From NCBI GenBank assembly GCA_963774445.1, contig CAVZFC010000010.1, positions 620,001 to 684,000 of the forward strand: DNA of 64,000 nucleotides. The letters run 5' to 3'. The DNA is from CAVUQH01 sp963774445 (lineage in GTDB: Bacteria; Myxococcota_A; Polyangia; Haliangiales; Haliangiaceae). The position numbers were made by a program, and so were the translations under genes. The notes under the pieces are model-generated. The model searched no databases. It saw only the letters and a program-made list of their open reading frames with translations, and was not told the DNA's origin. Below are positions 15,570 to 24,412 of this stretch, in pieces (within the stretch, counting starts at the first letter, position 1; every line of letters starts with the position of its first letter).

Positions 15570-16982
15570 TCAGGAATTTGTCATTTCCCGTGGGTTTACC
15601 CATTCATCAAACTGTGTTGCAGTAGTTATCCCAAGATTGACAGCCGCCTCTTTAAGCGTTATTCCTTCCTTGTATGCTTTTTGGGCAATTTTAGCTGCCT
15701 TTTCATACCCGATGTGTTTGGTTAATGCAGTTACCAGCATTAATGACCTTTCAACATTTATTTTAATTTTCTCCGGATTGGCATTGATTCCAACTACACA
15801 ATTATCGTTAAACGATTTGCATGCATCGGCCAAAAGTGTTGCAGACTGCAAATAATTGGCAATAACAACCGGTTTAAAAACATTCAGTTCAAACTGACCA
15901 TTTGAACACGCAACCGCAATTGTGGTGTCGTTTCCAATAACTTGTGCGCAAACCATGGTTAAAGCTTCCACCTGCGTTGGGTTAACTTTACCTGGCATAA
16001 TTGAAGAACCGGGTTCATTGGCTGGCAATGTTATTTCGCCTAAACCAGCATTTGGCCCCGATGCAAGCATCCGAATGTCGTTGGCAATTTTCATCAGGCT
16101 AACTGCCAGTTGTTTTAATGCACCGTGTGCCTGAACAATGGCATCGTGCCCGGCAAGCATGGCAAATTTATTTTCTCCTGTTGTAAAAGGGAAACCCGTG
16201 AGTTTGGCAATTTCTGAGGTAACTTCTTTGTCAAAATTCTTTGGGGCATTTAATCCCGTACCAACTGCGGTGCCTCCCAAAGGCAGTTTTGCCAATTGCG
16301 GAAGTGCATTTTTTACTGCCTCCAAACCATTATGGATATGCGACACATATCCTGAAAATTCCTGTCCTAAAGTAATTGGTGTAGCATCCATAAAATGAGT
16401 GCGACCAATTTTTACAATGTCCCAAAACTCCCTTGATTTATTTTCAAAAGTATCTCTCAGAAAACTGATTTGTGGAATGAGCCAATCAACCGTTTTTTTG
16501 TAAGCCGCTATTTGCATGGCAGCCGAAAATGTATCGTTCGATGACTGAGCTTTATTTACATCGTCGTTTGGATGAAGCACCCGACTCTCTGCATTCAACG
16601 TACTTCCTGCCAGTTTTTGTGCCCGGTTTGCAATAACCTCATTGCAATTCATATTGGTGTGTGTACCCGATCCGGTTTGCCAGATCACCAGCGGAAAATG
16701 TTCTTTTAACTCACCTGAAATTATTTCATCGGCAACTTTTACAATCAGTTTCATTTTTTCTGCCGGCAAATTGCCCAGTTTATGATTGGTTATTGCCGCC
16801 GCTTTTTTGATGAACCCAAATGCCTCAATAATTTCAAATGGCATTGATGCCTTCGGACCAATTTTAAAATTTTGTAACGAACGCTGTGTTTGTGCACCCC
16901 AGAGTTTATCTGAATGAACCTTTATTTCTCCCAAAGAATCTTTTTCAATCCGAAATTCAGGATCGTTGTTTTCCATGCTCAA
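15570..16982 (-). CDS. fumC: Fumarate hydratase, class II
   Basis: Converts fumarate to malate in the TCA cycle; cytoplasmic homotetramer without an Fe-S cluster. 470 residues, normal. Early block WGAQTQRSLQNFKIG, substrate-site TGSGTHTNMNCNEVIANRA, HPNDDVNKAQSSNDTFSAAM, KIGRTHFMDATPITLGQEF, and the superfamily signature GSSIMPGKVNPTQ (about residue 320) with the catalytic Ser. It reads from the same strand as the ferredoxin gene 91 bases upstream and the pterin dehydratase gene before that, and may share their transcript. Confidence 0.97.
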   Translation of the reverse strand: MSMENNDPEFRIEKDSLGEIKVHSDKLWGAQTQRSLQNFKIGPKASMPFEIIEAFGFIKKAAAITNHKLGNLPAEKMKLIVKVADEIISGELKEHFPLVIWQTGSGTHTNMNCNEVIANRAQKLAGSTLNAESRVLHPNDDVNKAQSSNDTFSAAMQIAAYKKTVDWLIPQISFLRDTFENKSREFWDIVKIGRTHFMDATPITLGQEFSGYVSHIHNGLEAVKNALPQLAKLPLGGTAVGTGLNAPKNFDKEVTSEIAKLTGFPFTTGENKFAMLAGHDAIVQAHGALKQLAVSLMKIANDIRMLASGPNAGLGEITLPANEPGSSIMPGKVNPTQVEALTMVCAQVIGNDTTIAVACSNGQFELNVFKPVVIANYLQSATLLADACKSFNDNCVVGINANPEKIKINVERSLMLVTALTKHIGYEKAAKIAQKAYKEGITLKEAAVNLGITTATQFDEWVNPREMTNS

Positions 16983-17073
16983 AATTGTAATTATTTAATG
17001 CCAATTAAAAAGAAATCAGCGATATTTTTTTCCCTGTCCCAATTGGAAATCTTACACCATTTACCTGAACCGA

Positions 17074-17277
17074 CTAATCTTCTTCAAACTTAATCACCTG
17101 TGTCGGGCAATTTTCTGCAGCATCTCTTATTTCACTGTCATTTGCTTCGAAGTCGGCATCGGGTTTAACCTCCATTTTTTCCGGAACCTCAAAAACATCG
17201 GGAGCAGTGTCTGCACATAAATCACATGCTATACATTCATCTTCGCTCTCATCGAGCCATACTTTTTTAATTGACAT
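17074..17277 (-). CDS. Small [4Fe-4S] ferredoxin
   Basis: 67 residues, strongly acidic. Cluster ligands are in DECIACDLCADTAPDVFEV (C-x2-C-x2-C) with the fourth Cys in ENCPTQVIKF, the pattern of single-cluster ferredoxins of the Fer4_13/Fer4_15 type. A small electron carrier; partner unknown. It lies 31 bases after the pterin dehydratase gene and 91 bases before fumC on the same strand. Confidence 0.9.
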   Translation of the reverse strand: MSIKKVWLDESEDECIACDLCADTAPDVFEVPEKMEVKPDADFEANDSEIRDAAENCPTQVIKFEED

Positions 17278-17308
17278 AATGATTCTGTTTTATCAATTTT
17301 GATTTCTA

Positions 17309-17635
17309 TTACAACTCATCAATTTTAGCTGCCATAATAAAGTCGTTTTCCGACAATCCTCCAATTTTATGCGTGCTGAGTTCTACAACTACATTGGAAT
17401 AATGTACGCAAATATCGGGGTGATGTTCTTCTTTTTCAGCAATGTCTGCAACTTCCTGGGCAAATGCCATTCCGCGTTTAAAATTATCAAACGGGAATTT
17501 TTTCACTATTTTCTCATTATCCACTATCTTCCATCCCGGTGAGATTTTACTACTGAATTGTTTACTCTTTTCTTCGTCAAATGGTTCTCCTCCTTTTTCA
17601 CACGGAACACAGTGCATCTCTCTTAAATCTTTCAT
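17309..17635 (-). CDS. phhB: Pterin-4a-carbinolamine dehydratase
   Basis: 108 residues. Recycles the 4a-hydroxy pterin formed by aromatic amino acid hydroxylases, and in some bacteria assists molybdopterin metabolism. The family motif is EKEEHHPDICVHYSNVVVEL, with the two catalytic His, preceded by WKIVDNEKIVKKFPF and ending TTHKIGGLSENDFIMA-like (here STHKIGGLSENDFIMAAKID). Length is normal. No phenylalanine hydroxylase is in the window, so its substrate source is not shown. It is the first gene of a likely three-gene run with ferredoxin and fumC. Confidence 0.92.
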   Translation of the reverse strand: MKDLREMHCVPCEKGGEPFDEEKSKQFSSKISPGWKIVDNEKIVKKFPFDNFKRGMAFAQEVADIAEKEEHHPDICVHYSNVVVELSTHKIGGLSENDFIMAAKIDEL

Positions 17636-17782
17636 TTTATTTATTTTTTTGTGTTACTATATTTTGCTTGTAATGAAAATAGTATGCCATCGTCCTAACA
17701 AAACTGATTTACAACCATTTAATATTGTATAATTGTTTAAACAATGTGACTTTTTTCTACAATGAGCCAAAATCAAAATACG

Positions 17783-18634
17783 TTAATACAATATTGGAAG
17801 GTGTATTTGTTCCATAATATCTTCAAATAATTTATGATCAAACCCTTTCTTAAATAAGCTTTTTCTTTGCTTATTTATCATGATCAAATCAGGATTGGTT
17901 ATACTTACATGATTCATAATTGTTTCGAGATAATCATCTCCGGTAAGAATATTTGTTTTTACTTCAGAAGAAAAAACCAGCGTTTCAACTACCTGAAGCC
18001 AGGCTTTACTTTGTAATTCCTTATCCATATATTCTTCCTGACTTGCAACATCTACTGCATGAATCAGCGGATTAAATTCATTCAGAAATGAATCGCTTTT
18101 AAAATATTTATCGAAACCATCATCGGTATTAAAATCTGTGAGTAACATCACTTTTCGAATTTCATGAAACTCCATTCCCGGAGGAACAATTAATGCTGGT
18201 GAACACTCCCTGATTGTTTCAAAAATTTCAGGTGTTGTCTCAAAATTAAAATTATCAGGTTGCGAATTCACCAATAATAATTCATCGTGGTTGTTGGCGC
18301 CAATCTTTTCAACTGCATCTTCAATGCTGCCTTCCTGGATTATTGTATTAATTTTTAACGGGTAATTAAGTTTCGATGCCTCCATGCCTAATATTTTATC
18401 CAAATCTATTTCGGCGGCGCTTTTTTCCCTTTTCATAATTTCTTCAAAAGAAAATTTACTGCCCGGAGTAATGCTTTGCGAATCGGCGTACATACTCGGA
18501 ACACCCTGCTGCATTCTTGTATCGATGGTATGAATTATATCCACTTCGGCTTCAAGCCGCTTTGCCAGATTCAATCCGTAAGGTATTACAGATTCTGATT
18601 CGCCTTTAATATCGCTGATGATAACTATTTTCAT
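17783..18634 (-). CDS. Tandem universal stress protein (UspA family)
   Basis: 283 residues with two UspA-like halves: MKIVIISDIKGESESVIPYG opens the first, and MLLTDFNTDDGFDKYF the second. Each half has the alpha/beta Usp layout; the C-terminal ATP-binding G-x2-G-x9-G pattern is not evident, so nucleotide binding is doubtful. The gene follows aceF by 29 bases on the same strand, so it is probably co-transcribed with pyruvate dehydrogenase. That placement suggests a role tied to carbon or redox state, but the sequence does not show which. Confidence 0.82.
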   Translation of the reverse strand: MKIVIISDIKGESESVIPYGLNLAKRLEAEVDIIHTIDTRMQQGVPSMYADSQSITPGSKFSFEEIMKREKSAAEIDLDKILGMEASKLNYPLKINTIIQEGSIEDAVEKIGANNHDELLLVNSQPDNFNFETTPEIFETIRECSPALIVPPGMEFHEIRKVMLLTDFNTDDGFDKYFKSDSFLNEFNPLIHAVDVASQEEYMDKELQSKAWLQVVETLVFSSEVKTNILTGDDYLETIMNHVSITNPDLIMINKQRKSLFKKGFDHKLFEDIMEQIHLPILY

Positions 18635-18663
18635 AATTTTTATATTAAAAATTTCACAATCAA

Positions 18664-19998
18664 TTAAAACAATAATGCATACGGATCTTCCAGAACATCA
18701 CATATCCAACGCAGAAAACGAGCTCCATCGGCACCATTAATCACCCGATGATCGTAGGAAAGTGAAAGAGGTAAAATCAAACGCTTTTCAAATTCATCGT
18801 TAACAGCAACCTGTCGGTATTTTGCCCTTGAAACACCAAGTATTGCTACTTGCGGAGGATAAACAATCGGGGTAAATCCGGTTCCGCCAATTCCTCCTAA
18901 GTTTGAAATGGTAAAATTCCCATTCTTCATTTCTTCGGGCGAGATTTTTTTATCCCTGGCTTTTTTCGATAATTCACTTAATTCAACTGATAATTCGGTC
19001 AGCGATTTTCTGTGAACATCAGTCACAACCGGAACCAGCAGGCCGCGAGATGTATCAACGGCAACGCCAATGTTGAAGTTCTGTTTAAAAATAAGCTCCT
19101 TGTTTTCCCAATCGAGACTGGCATTGAAACGCGGAAATTTCTGAAGTGCAAAACCTGAAATTTTCAATAAAATGGAAGTTATTGTGAGTTTTCCTCCTTT
19201 TTCCTGAATTTTCCATTCCTGTTTTTTTCTGAAATTTTCCAACTCAGTAATATCTGCTTCATCAAACTGGGTAACATGCGGAATTGTTTGCCAGGCTTCC
19301 TGCATGGTTTGAGCGGTTATTTTATCAATTGTACTTAATGATTCCCTGGTTTCATTATTCTTTTCTTTGCCTGTTTCAGGTTTCGTGCTGCCCGTTTCCG
19401 ATTCTTTTGTATCTGATGATTTTATATAATCTTCCACATCGGCTCTTGATATCCGGTTGCGCGGCCCTGTGCCTTTAATTTCCGAAAGATCAACATCATG
19501 CTCGCGGGCAATTTTTTTTGCCAGCGGAGATGCGGCAATCTTGCGATCTTTTTCAGAGTCATCATCTTTTTCAGAGTCATCTGATTTTTCCTCTTTTTCT
19601 GAATCATTGTCTTCTGTACCAGAGTCCTCACTTTCTGTTTCTGTTTCAGCATCTGAATCATCTGAATCATCTTCGCTCTCAGCTGACTGACTCTTTTTCT
19701 CTTTTCCAGTTTTATCCTCTGAACCGGAATCGTCATTTTTTTTATCCGATTTGTCCTCGCCTTCAACCTCAAGAATGATAATAACCTGGTTTACCTTAAT
19801 CTCATCGCCTTCATTTACCTTAATTTCCTTAACAACACCATCATATTCTGAAGGAATTTCGGTGGCAGCCTTATCGGTTTCAACCTCCACCAAACCCTGG
19901 CCAGCGGTTACCTCATCACCTTCGGACACCAAAATTTTAGCTAAAATGCCGGTTTCGACGTTTTCTGCTATTTCAGGTATTTTTACTTCTTTCTTCAT
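18664..19998 (-). CDS. aceF: Pyruvate dehydrogenase E2, dihydrolipoamide acetyltransferase
   Basis: 444 residues. Residues 1-78 are one lipoyl domain, with the lipoylated Lys43 in VEVETDKAATEIPSEY. Residues ~80-155 form an extremely acidic Ser/Asp/Glu linker. A peripheral-subunit binding domain follows (AASPLAKKIAREHDVDLSEI, then GTGPRNRISRADVEDYI), a second low-complexity linker, and the catalytic domain ending SLSYDHRVINGADGARFLRW (active-site His in the DHR motif). It moves the acetyl group from E1 to CoA. The gene starts 14 bases after the aceE stop. The E3 subunit gene (lpd) is not in the window. Confidence 0.95.
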   Translation of the reverse strand: MKKEVKIPEIAENVETGILAKILVSEGDEVTAGQGLVEVETDKAATEIPSEYDGVVKEIKVNEGDEIKVNQVIIILEVEGEDKSDKKNDDSGSEDKTGKEKKSQSAESEDDSDDSDAETETESEDSGTEDNDSEKEEKSDDSEKDDDSEKDRKIAASPLAKKIAREHDVDLSEIKGTGPRNRISRADVEDYIKSSDTKESETGSTKPETGKEKNNETRESLSTIDKITAQTMQEAWQTIPHVTQFDEADITELENFRKKQEWKIQEKGGKLTITSILLKISGFALQKFPRFNASLDWENKELIFKQNFNIGVAVDTSRGLLVPVVTDVHRKSLTELSVELSELSKKARDKKISPEEMKNGNFTISNLGGIGGTGFTPIVYPPQVAILGVSRAKYRQVAVNDEFEKRLILPLSLSYDHRVINGADGARFLRWICDVLEDPYALLF

Positions 19999-20012
19999 CT
20001 TCTCCTGTTTTT

Positions 20013-22679
20013 TTAATCCATCTCTGCCGGTGATGCTGATGTTGCATTAATTTGTAATTTCTTTTTGGCCTTAGCTAACTGCTTTTTATCCATCTTTTTT
20101 TGATTATACAAACAACTTAAAACACTCCAGGCAATTTGCCTGGCATCCACTTCAAAATATTCGCGTAATTCATCCCGATGATCGCTGAGTCCAAAACCAT
20201 CTGTTCCCAAAGCGACAAATACACCGGGAAACCATTTTGAAACCGTTAGCGGAAGCGCTTTTTGGTAATCGCTTGCTGCCACAAAAATGCCGTCATTTGT
20301 TCCAACACATTGCTCAATATAATTCTTTGAATTTTTGGCTTTCAGCCTGTTTGTCCGCTCTGTTTTGATAGCATCACTGTAAATATTTTTATAACTTGTT
20401 ACACTCCAAACATCGACTGAAATATGATAATCATTTTTCAAAATATCTGCGGCCTTTAATGATTCATTCAAGATTGCTCCACTACCCAGCAAATGGATGT
20501 TAAAATCATTCTTCCGAACTTCTTTAATTTTATACATGCCTTTCAGTATACCATCTTCAGTTCCCTTTTTTGTGGGTATTGCCGGCATTTGGTATTTTTC
20601 ATTCATCACGGTGATGTAGTAAAAAATATCTTCACCATCTGCATACATTCTTTTTAATCCATCTTTTACAATAACAGCCAGTTCATAAGCATATGCGGGA
20701 TCATAAGCCTGAACACAAGGCACTGTAAGCGCGAGAACATGGCTTTGCCCATCCTGGTGCTGCAACCCTTCGCCTGCCAGTGTAGTTCTTCCTGAAGTTC
20801 CACCCAACATGAAACCTTTGCAACGTGCGTCGGCAGCAGCCCATATTAAATCTCCTATTCGCTGAAACCCAAACATGGAATAAAAAATGAAAAACGGAAT
20901 TGTGTTGATCTGGTGGGTTGAATAAGCAGTGCCTGCAGCAATAAACGACGACATTGAACCTGCTTCGGTGATGCCTTCTTCCAGAATTGCCCCGTTTTTG
21001 GCTTCCTTGTAATAAAGAAGATTTTCCCTGTCAACCGGTTCGTATAATTGTCCTTTGTGAGCATAAATCCCAACCTGGCGAAACAGTGCATCCATTCCAA
21101 AAGTACGCGATTCATCGGGTACAATCGGCACAATAAGATTTCCCGTATTTTTGTCTTTCAATAATTTTGAAAGTAACTGAACCGCTGCCATTGTAGTTGC
21201 AACATCCCTTTTTTCCGATCCTTTCAAAAACCCTTCAAACACTTCTGAATCCGGCATATCAAATTTGGTTTCTCCAGGTTTTCTAACAGGAATAAATCCG
21301 CCCAGTTTTTCCCGTTGTTCTTTCAGGTATTTAATTTCTTCGCTATTCTCATCAGGTTTATAAAAAGGCGCTTTCGCTAAATCATCATCCGAAACCGGGA
21401 TATTGAATCTGTCGCGAAACTGGCGTAATTCATCTTCATTCAGCTTTTTTTGCTGATGGGTGATATTTCGTCCCTCGCCGGCTTCTCCCATACCGTAACC
21501 TTTAACGGTTTGAGCCAAAATAACGGTTGGAGTTCCTTCATGTTCTACTGCCGATTTATAGGCATTAAACACTTTTACCGGATCGTGACCTCCACGACGA
21601 AGTTTTGCTATCTCTTCATCGCTCATATTGTCAACCATCAACTTTAATTCGTCGTATTTTCCAAAAAACTCATTCCGAATAAATTCTCCGCCTGAAATTG
21701 AAAACTTTTGACGTTCACCATCTACCAGTTCTCCCAATCTTTTCTTTAAAATACCCTTTTTGTCTTTCTTTAAAAGTGGATCCCAGCTTTCTCCCAAAAC
21801 AACTTTTATAACATTCCAGCCAGCACCTTTAAAAGCTCCTTCCAATTCCTGTATTATTGAGCTATTACCGCGAACAGGCCCGTCGAGCCGTTGAAGGTTG
21901 CAATTGATTACAAAAATCAGGTTATCAAGCTCTTCCCGCGAGGCCAGTGTCAAAGCTCCCATTGATTCAGGTTCATCCATTTCGCCATCACCTAAAAATG
22001 CCCAAACTTTCTGATCCTCATAATCCAATAAACCTTTATCATGCAAATATTTGCCAAACCTTGCCTGATAAATGGCCATAATAGGCGCCAATCCCATTGA
22101 AACGGTTGGAAACTGCCAGTAATCTTTCATCAGTCGCGGATGTGGATACGATGATAATCCTCCGTTAGGATTTAATTCTCGGCGAAAATTTTCAAGCATT
22201 TCAGTAGTGAACCTGCCCTCTAAAAATGAACGTGCATATATTCCCGGCGAAGCATGGCCCTGAAAATAAATAATATCGGCAGGGTGATTTTTACTGGCTC
22301 CTTTAAAAAAATGGTTAAATCCAACCTCATATAAAGTAGCTGCCGATGCATAAGTGGAAATGTGACCTCCGATTCCTTCCTTCTTTTTGTTTGCCTGAAC
22401 AACCATCGCCATTGCGTTCCACCGGATAATGCTTTTAATTTTTCGCTCCAACTCCCTGTTTCCCGGATAAGCTACCCCGGCATCTGAAGAAATTGTATTT
22501 ATATATGGTGTATTTATATGAGTTTTAAGAGCAATACCATTTTGTACCGCACGCTCCCTTAAAAGATGGATAATTTCACTGGCTCTTTGTGGCGGCTCAT
22601 TTTGAATGATATAATCTATTGATTCAATCCACTCCTGGTTTTCAAATTCATAGATTTTCATTTTATCTTCTTCTGACAT
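20013..22679 (-). CDS. aceE: Pyruvate dehydrogenase E1, homodimeric type
   Basis: 888 residues, matching the single-chain E1 of the Gammaproteobacteria type rather than the alpha/beta type. It decarboxylates pyruvate with thiamine diphosphate and passes the acetyl group to E2. The ThDP/Mg site is WAFLGDGEMDEPESMGALTL (about residues 222-241) with NLIFVINCNLQRLDGPVRGN after it; other blocks are FFKGASKNHPADIIYFQGHA, PNGGLSSYPHPRLM, and GRTTLAGEGLQHQDGQSH. First gene of an aceE-aceF-usp operon on the minus strand. Start ATG at 22679 gives the usual N-terminus. Confidence 0.97.
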   Translation of the reverse strand: MSEEDKMKIYEFENQEWIESIDYIIQNEPPQRASEIIHLLRERAVQNGIALKTHINTPYINTISSDAGVAYPGNRELERKIKSIIRWNAMAMVVQANKKKEGIGGHISTYASAATLYEVGFNHFFKGASKNHPADIIYFQGHASPGIYARSFLEGRFTTEMLENFRRELNPNGGLSSYPHPRLMKDYWQFPTVSMGLAPIMAIYQARFGKYLHDKGLLDYEDQKVWAFLGDGEMDEPESMGALTLASREELDNLIFVINCNLQRLDGPVRGNSSIIQELEGAFKGAGWNVIKVVLGESWDPLLKKDKKGILKKRLGELVDGERQKFSISGGEFIRNEFFGKYDELKLMVDNMSDEEIAKLRRGGHDPVKVFNAYKSAVEHEGTPTVILAQTVKGYGMGEAGEGRNITHQQKKLNEDELRQFRDRFNIPVSDDDLAKAPFYKPDENSEEIKYLKEQREKLGGFIPVRKPGETKFDMPDSEVFEGFLKGSEKRDVATTMAAVQLLSKLLKDKNTGNLIVPIVPDESRTFGMDALFRQVGIYAHKGQLYEPVDRENLLYYKEAKNGAILEEGITEAGSMSSFIAAGTAYSTHQINTIPFFIFYSMFGFQRIGDLIWAAADARCKGFMLGGTSGRTTLAGEGLQHQDGQSHVLALTVPCVQAYDPAYAYELAVIVKDGLKRMYADGEDIFYYITVMNEKYQMPAIPTKKGTEDGILKGMYKIKEVRKNDFNIHLLGSGAILNESLKAADILKNDYHISVDVWSVTSYKNIYSDAIKTERTNRLKAKNSKNYIEQCVGTNDGIFVAASDYQKALPLTVSKWFPGVFVALGTDGFGLSDHRDELREYFEVDARQIAWSVLSCLYNQKKMDKKQLAKAKKKLQINATSASPAEMD

Positions 22680-23140
22680 TTCCAGCTTTGTTTTCCGTTT
22701 TTATTTTACTGCCTTTTTAACAATTAAATTGCATTCATTTAATCATTAATCGCAATCGTTTCTTCTTTCAACATGAATGGGTGTTCTTGTTCAACATAAT
22801 TAGCAATTCATATACCAAGGAAATAATAAATTGATGCCGGATGTTTTAAAAAGCTTTTGCTAAGGCCAATTGAAGCTTTCGCAATTGCAATTGCTACTAA
22901 AATACTGTAGAAATTAAATGAAAACTGTGTAATTAATCCTCAAATGCAGGATTGGGAAATTCTCCGAATTTAGTGGGAATAATGTTAATAGCGCCACATG
23001 AACCCGAAGATTAATAAAAGCAGGCAACGCATTACTATTTTCAATAATTGCACAGGTGATTTCAGATCAAAATCTGCATGTTTACACCAGATAATATTTG
23101 CTGCTGAATGTCGTAAATTATACGTGTGTTTCTTTCGTTT
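22680..23140. other. Intergenic before aceE, no gene seen
   Basis: Separates aceE from mscS, both on the minus strand, so it should contain the pyruvate dehydrogenase promoter. I could not single out a convincing TTTG-19-TAnnTTTG pair. AT-rich, no open frame with coding character. Confidence 0.5.
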
Positions 23141-24046
23141 TTAATTTTCATTTTCTGCCGGAAGAACTTCTGTTAACGTTTTCCCACCTTTAATTCCGAA
23201 ATCCAGTGTGCGAATTGGGAATGGAATTGTAATGTCGTTTTTGTCAAATGCTGCTTTTATGTTTTTAATTCCCTCGCTTACTGCTTTTAAATATATTATA
23301 TGATCATTGGGCATGTATTTCACCCAATAACGAACCGAAAAAACAATTGAACTGTCGCCAAATGCATTAAAATATAAATCCACCGGCTTCGTCTTATTAA
23401 TAAAAGTAATCTTATTTATAGCTGATAAAACAACCTTTTCTACCTTTTCCAAATCATCGCCATACGAAATACCAACTTCCAGATCAATTCTCCTCTCACC
23501 ATTTATGCTGTAGTGTGTGTATTTCTCCTCCATAATCATTCGATTTGGAATAACAACATCCTGCCCCTGGAACGTTTTAATAGTACTTGAGCGTAGGCCA
23601 ATCTCTTTAACGTGCCCCATTGCTCCCTGATAATCAACTATATCACCTACATTTATTGGGCTTTTTAAAGCAAGATAAATTCCGGCAATAAAATTGGAGG
23701 CAATGTCTTTAAAAGCAAAACCAAGCGCCAAACCTGCAATACCTAAACCAGCCAATAGTGAGGTTAATGTTTTATCGAGATTAAGAACACGAAGCGAAAT
23801 AAACATACCTATGGTTAAAACCAGGAAAAATGTAATTGACGCCGTTAACCGGTTCATGGCAATATTTTTTGTTATCCTGTTCATCATTCGGCTGGTAAAA
23901 TTCCGAACAATTTTAGCCACAAATACAGTTAACAAAATAATAATTATTGCAATTAAAAAATTTGGCAACATGGTAACAATTGTTTCAAGCCAACTTTGCA
24001 ATTTGTCAATTACCTTATTTGTATAGGTTTGAATGTTATCTTCCAT
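23141..24046 (-). CDS. Small-conductance mechanosensitive channel (MscS family)
   Basis: 301 residues. Inner-membrane channel that opens under osmotic downshock to release solutes. Three transmembrane helices lie in residues ~20-135. The pore helix region reads SLLAGLGIAGLALGFAFKDI, with the Gly/Ala pattern of TM3, followed by the beta domain IYLALKSPINVGDIVDYQGA and VIPNRMIMEEKYTHYS. Usual length. It has no obvious operon partner. An osmotic role would complement the ectoine operon further on, but nothing links their regulation. Confidence 0.93.
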   Translation of the reverse strand: MEDNIQTYTNKVIDKLQSWLETIVTMLPNFLIAIIIILLTVFVAKIVRNFTSRMMNRITKNIAMNRLTASITFFLVLTIGMFISLRVLNLDKTLTSLLAGLGIAGLALGFAFKDIASNFIAGIYLALKSPINVGDIVDYQGAMGHVKEIGLRSSTIKTFQGQDVVIPNRMIMEEKYTHYSINGERRIDLEVGISYGDDLEKVEKVVLSAINKITFINKTKPVDLYFNAFGDSSIVFSVRYWVKYMPNDHIIYLKAVSEGIKNIKAAFDKNDITIPFPIRTLDFGIKGGKTLTEVLPAENEN

Positions 24047-24412
24047 AATTTCAAATTTTCATACTCTTCTCAACGATTTTCCTGATTGATTCAATTTTGA
24101 TTGTCTTATCAAATTGATGATTAAAAAATCGTTTTGTATCTCCCTTTGAAGTCAGGTTCAGAATTAAAAAAAATCCTGGAAACCTTTACTATTTTCAGGT
24201 TAACAGCGGTATAAGAAAACATTGTGCCAACATTTTAAGAAAGCAGGTAATTAACTGATAATTAAATTAATTAGTGAATTCTAAAAACAGAATTCAGAAT
24301 TATTTTCGTGGTGAATATTTACCCAATCGTGATAAGTTTCTACAACTTGAACAGCATGTATAAAAAAGATTAACTACCTGAATATTATTGGATTAAAAAA
24401 AATCGATGAATA
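24047..24412. other. Intergenic with one inverted repeat
   Basis: AT-rich, no gene seen. It contains the inverted repeat TGAATTCTAAAAACAGAATTCA at 24275-24296 (7-bp arms), nearly the same as the element at 13547-13570. No terminator or promoter stands out. Confidence 0.5.

Noticed and set aside
19422..19772. Overlapping frames opposite or within the acidic linker of aceF
   Set aside because: Low-complexity codon repeats keep alternative frames open; only the E2 frame has recognisable domains.
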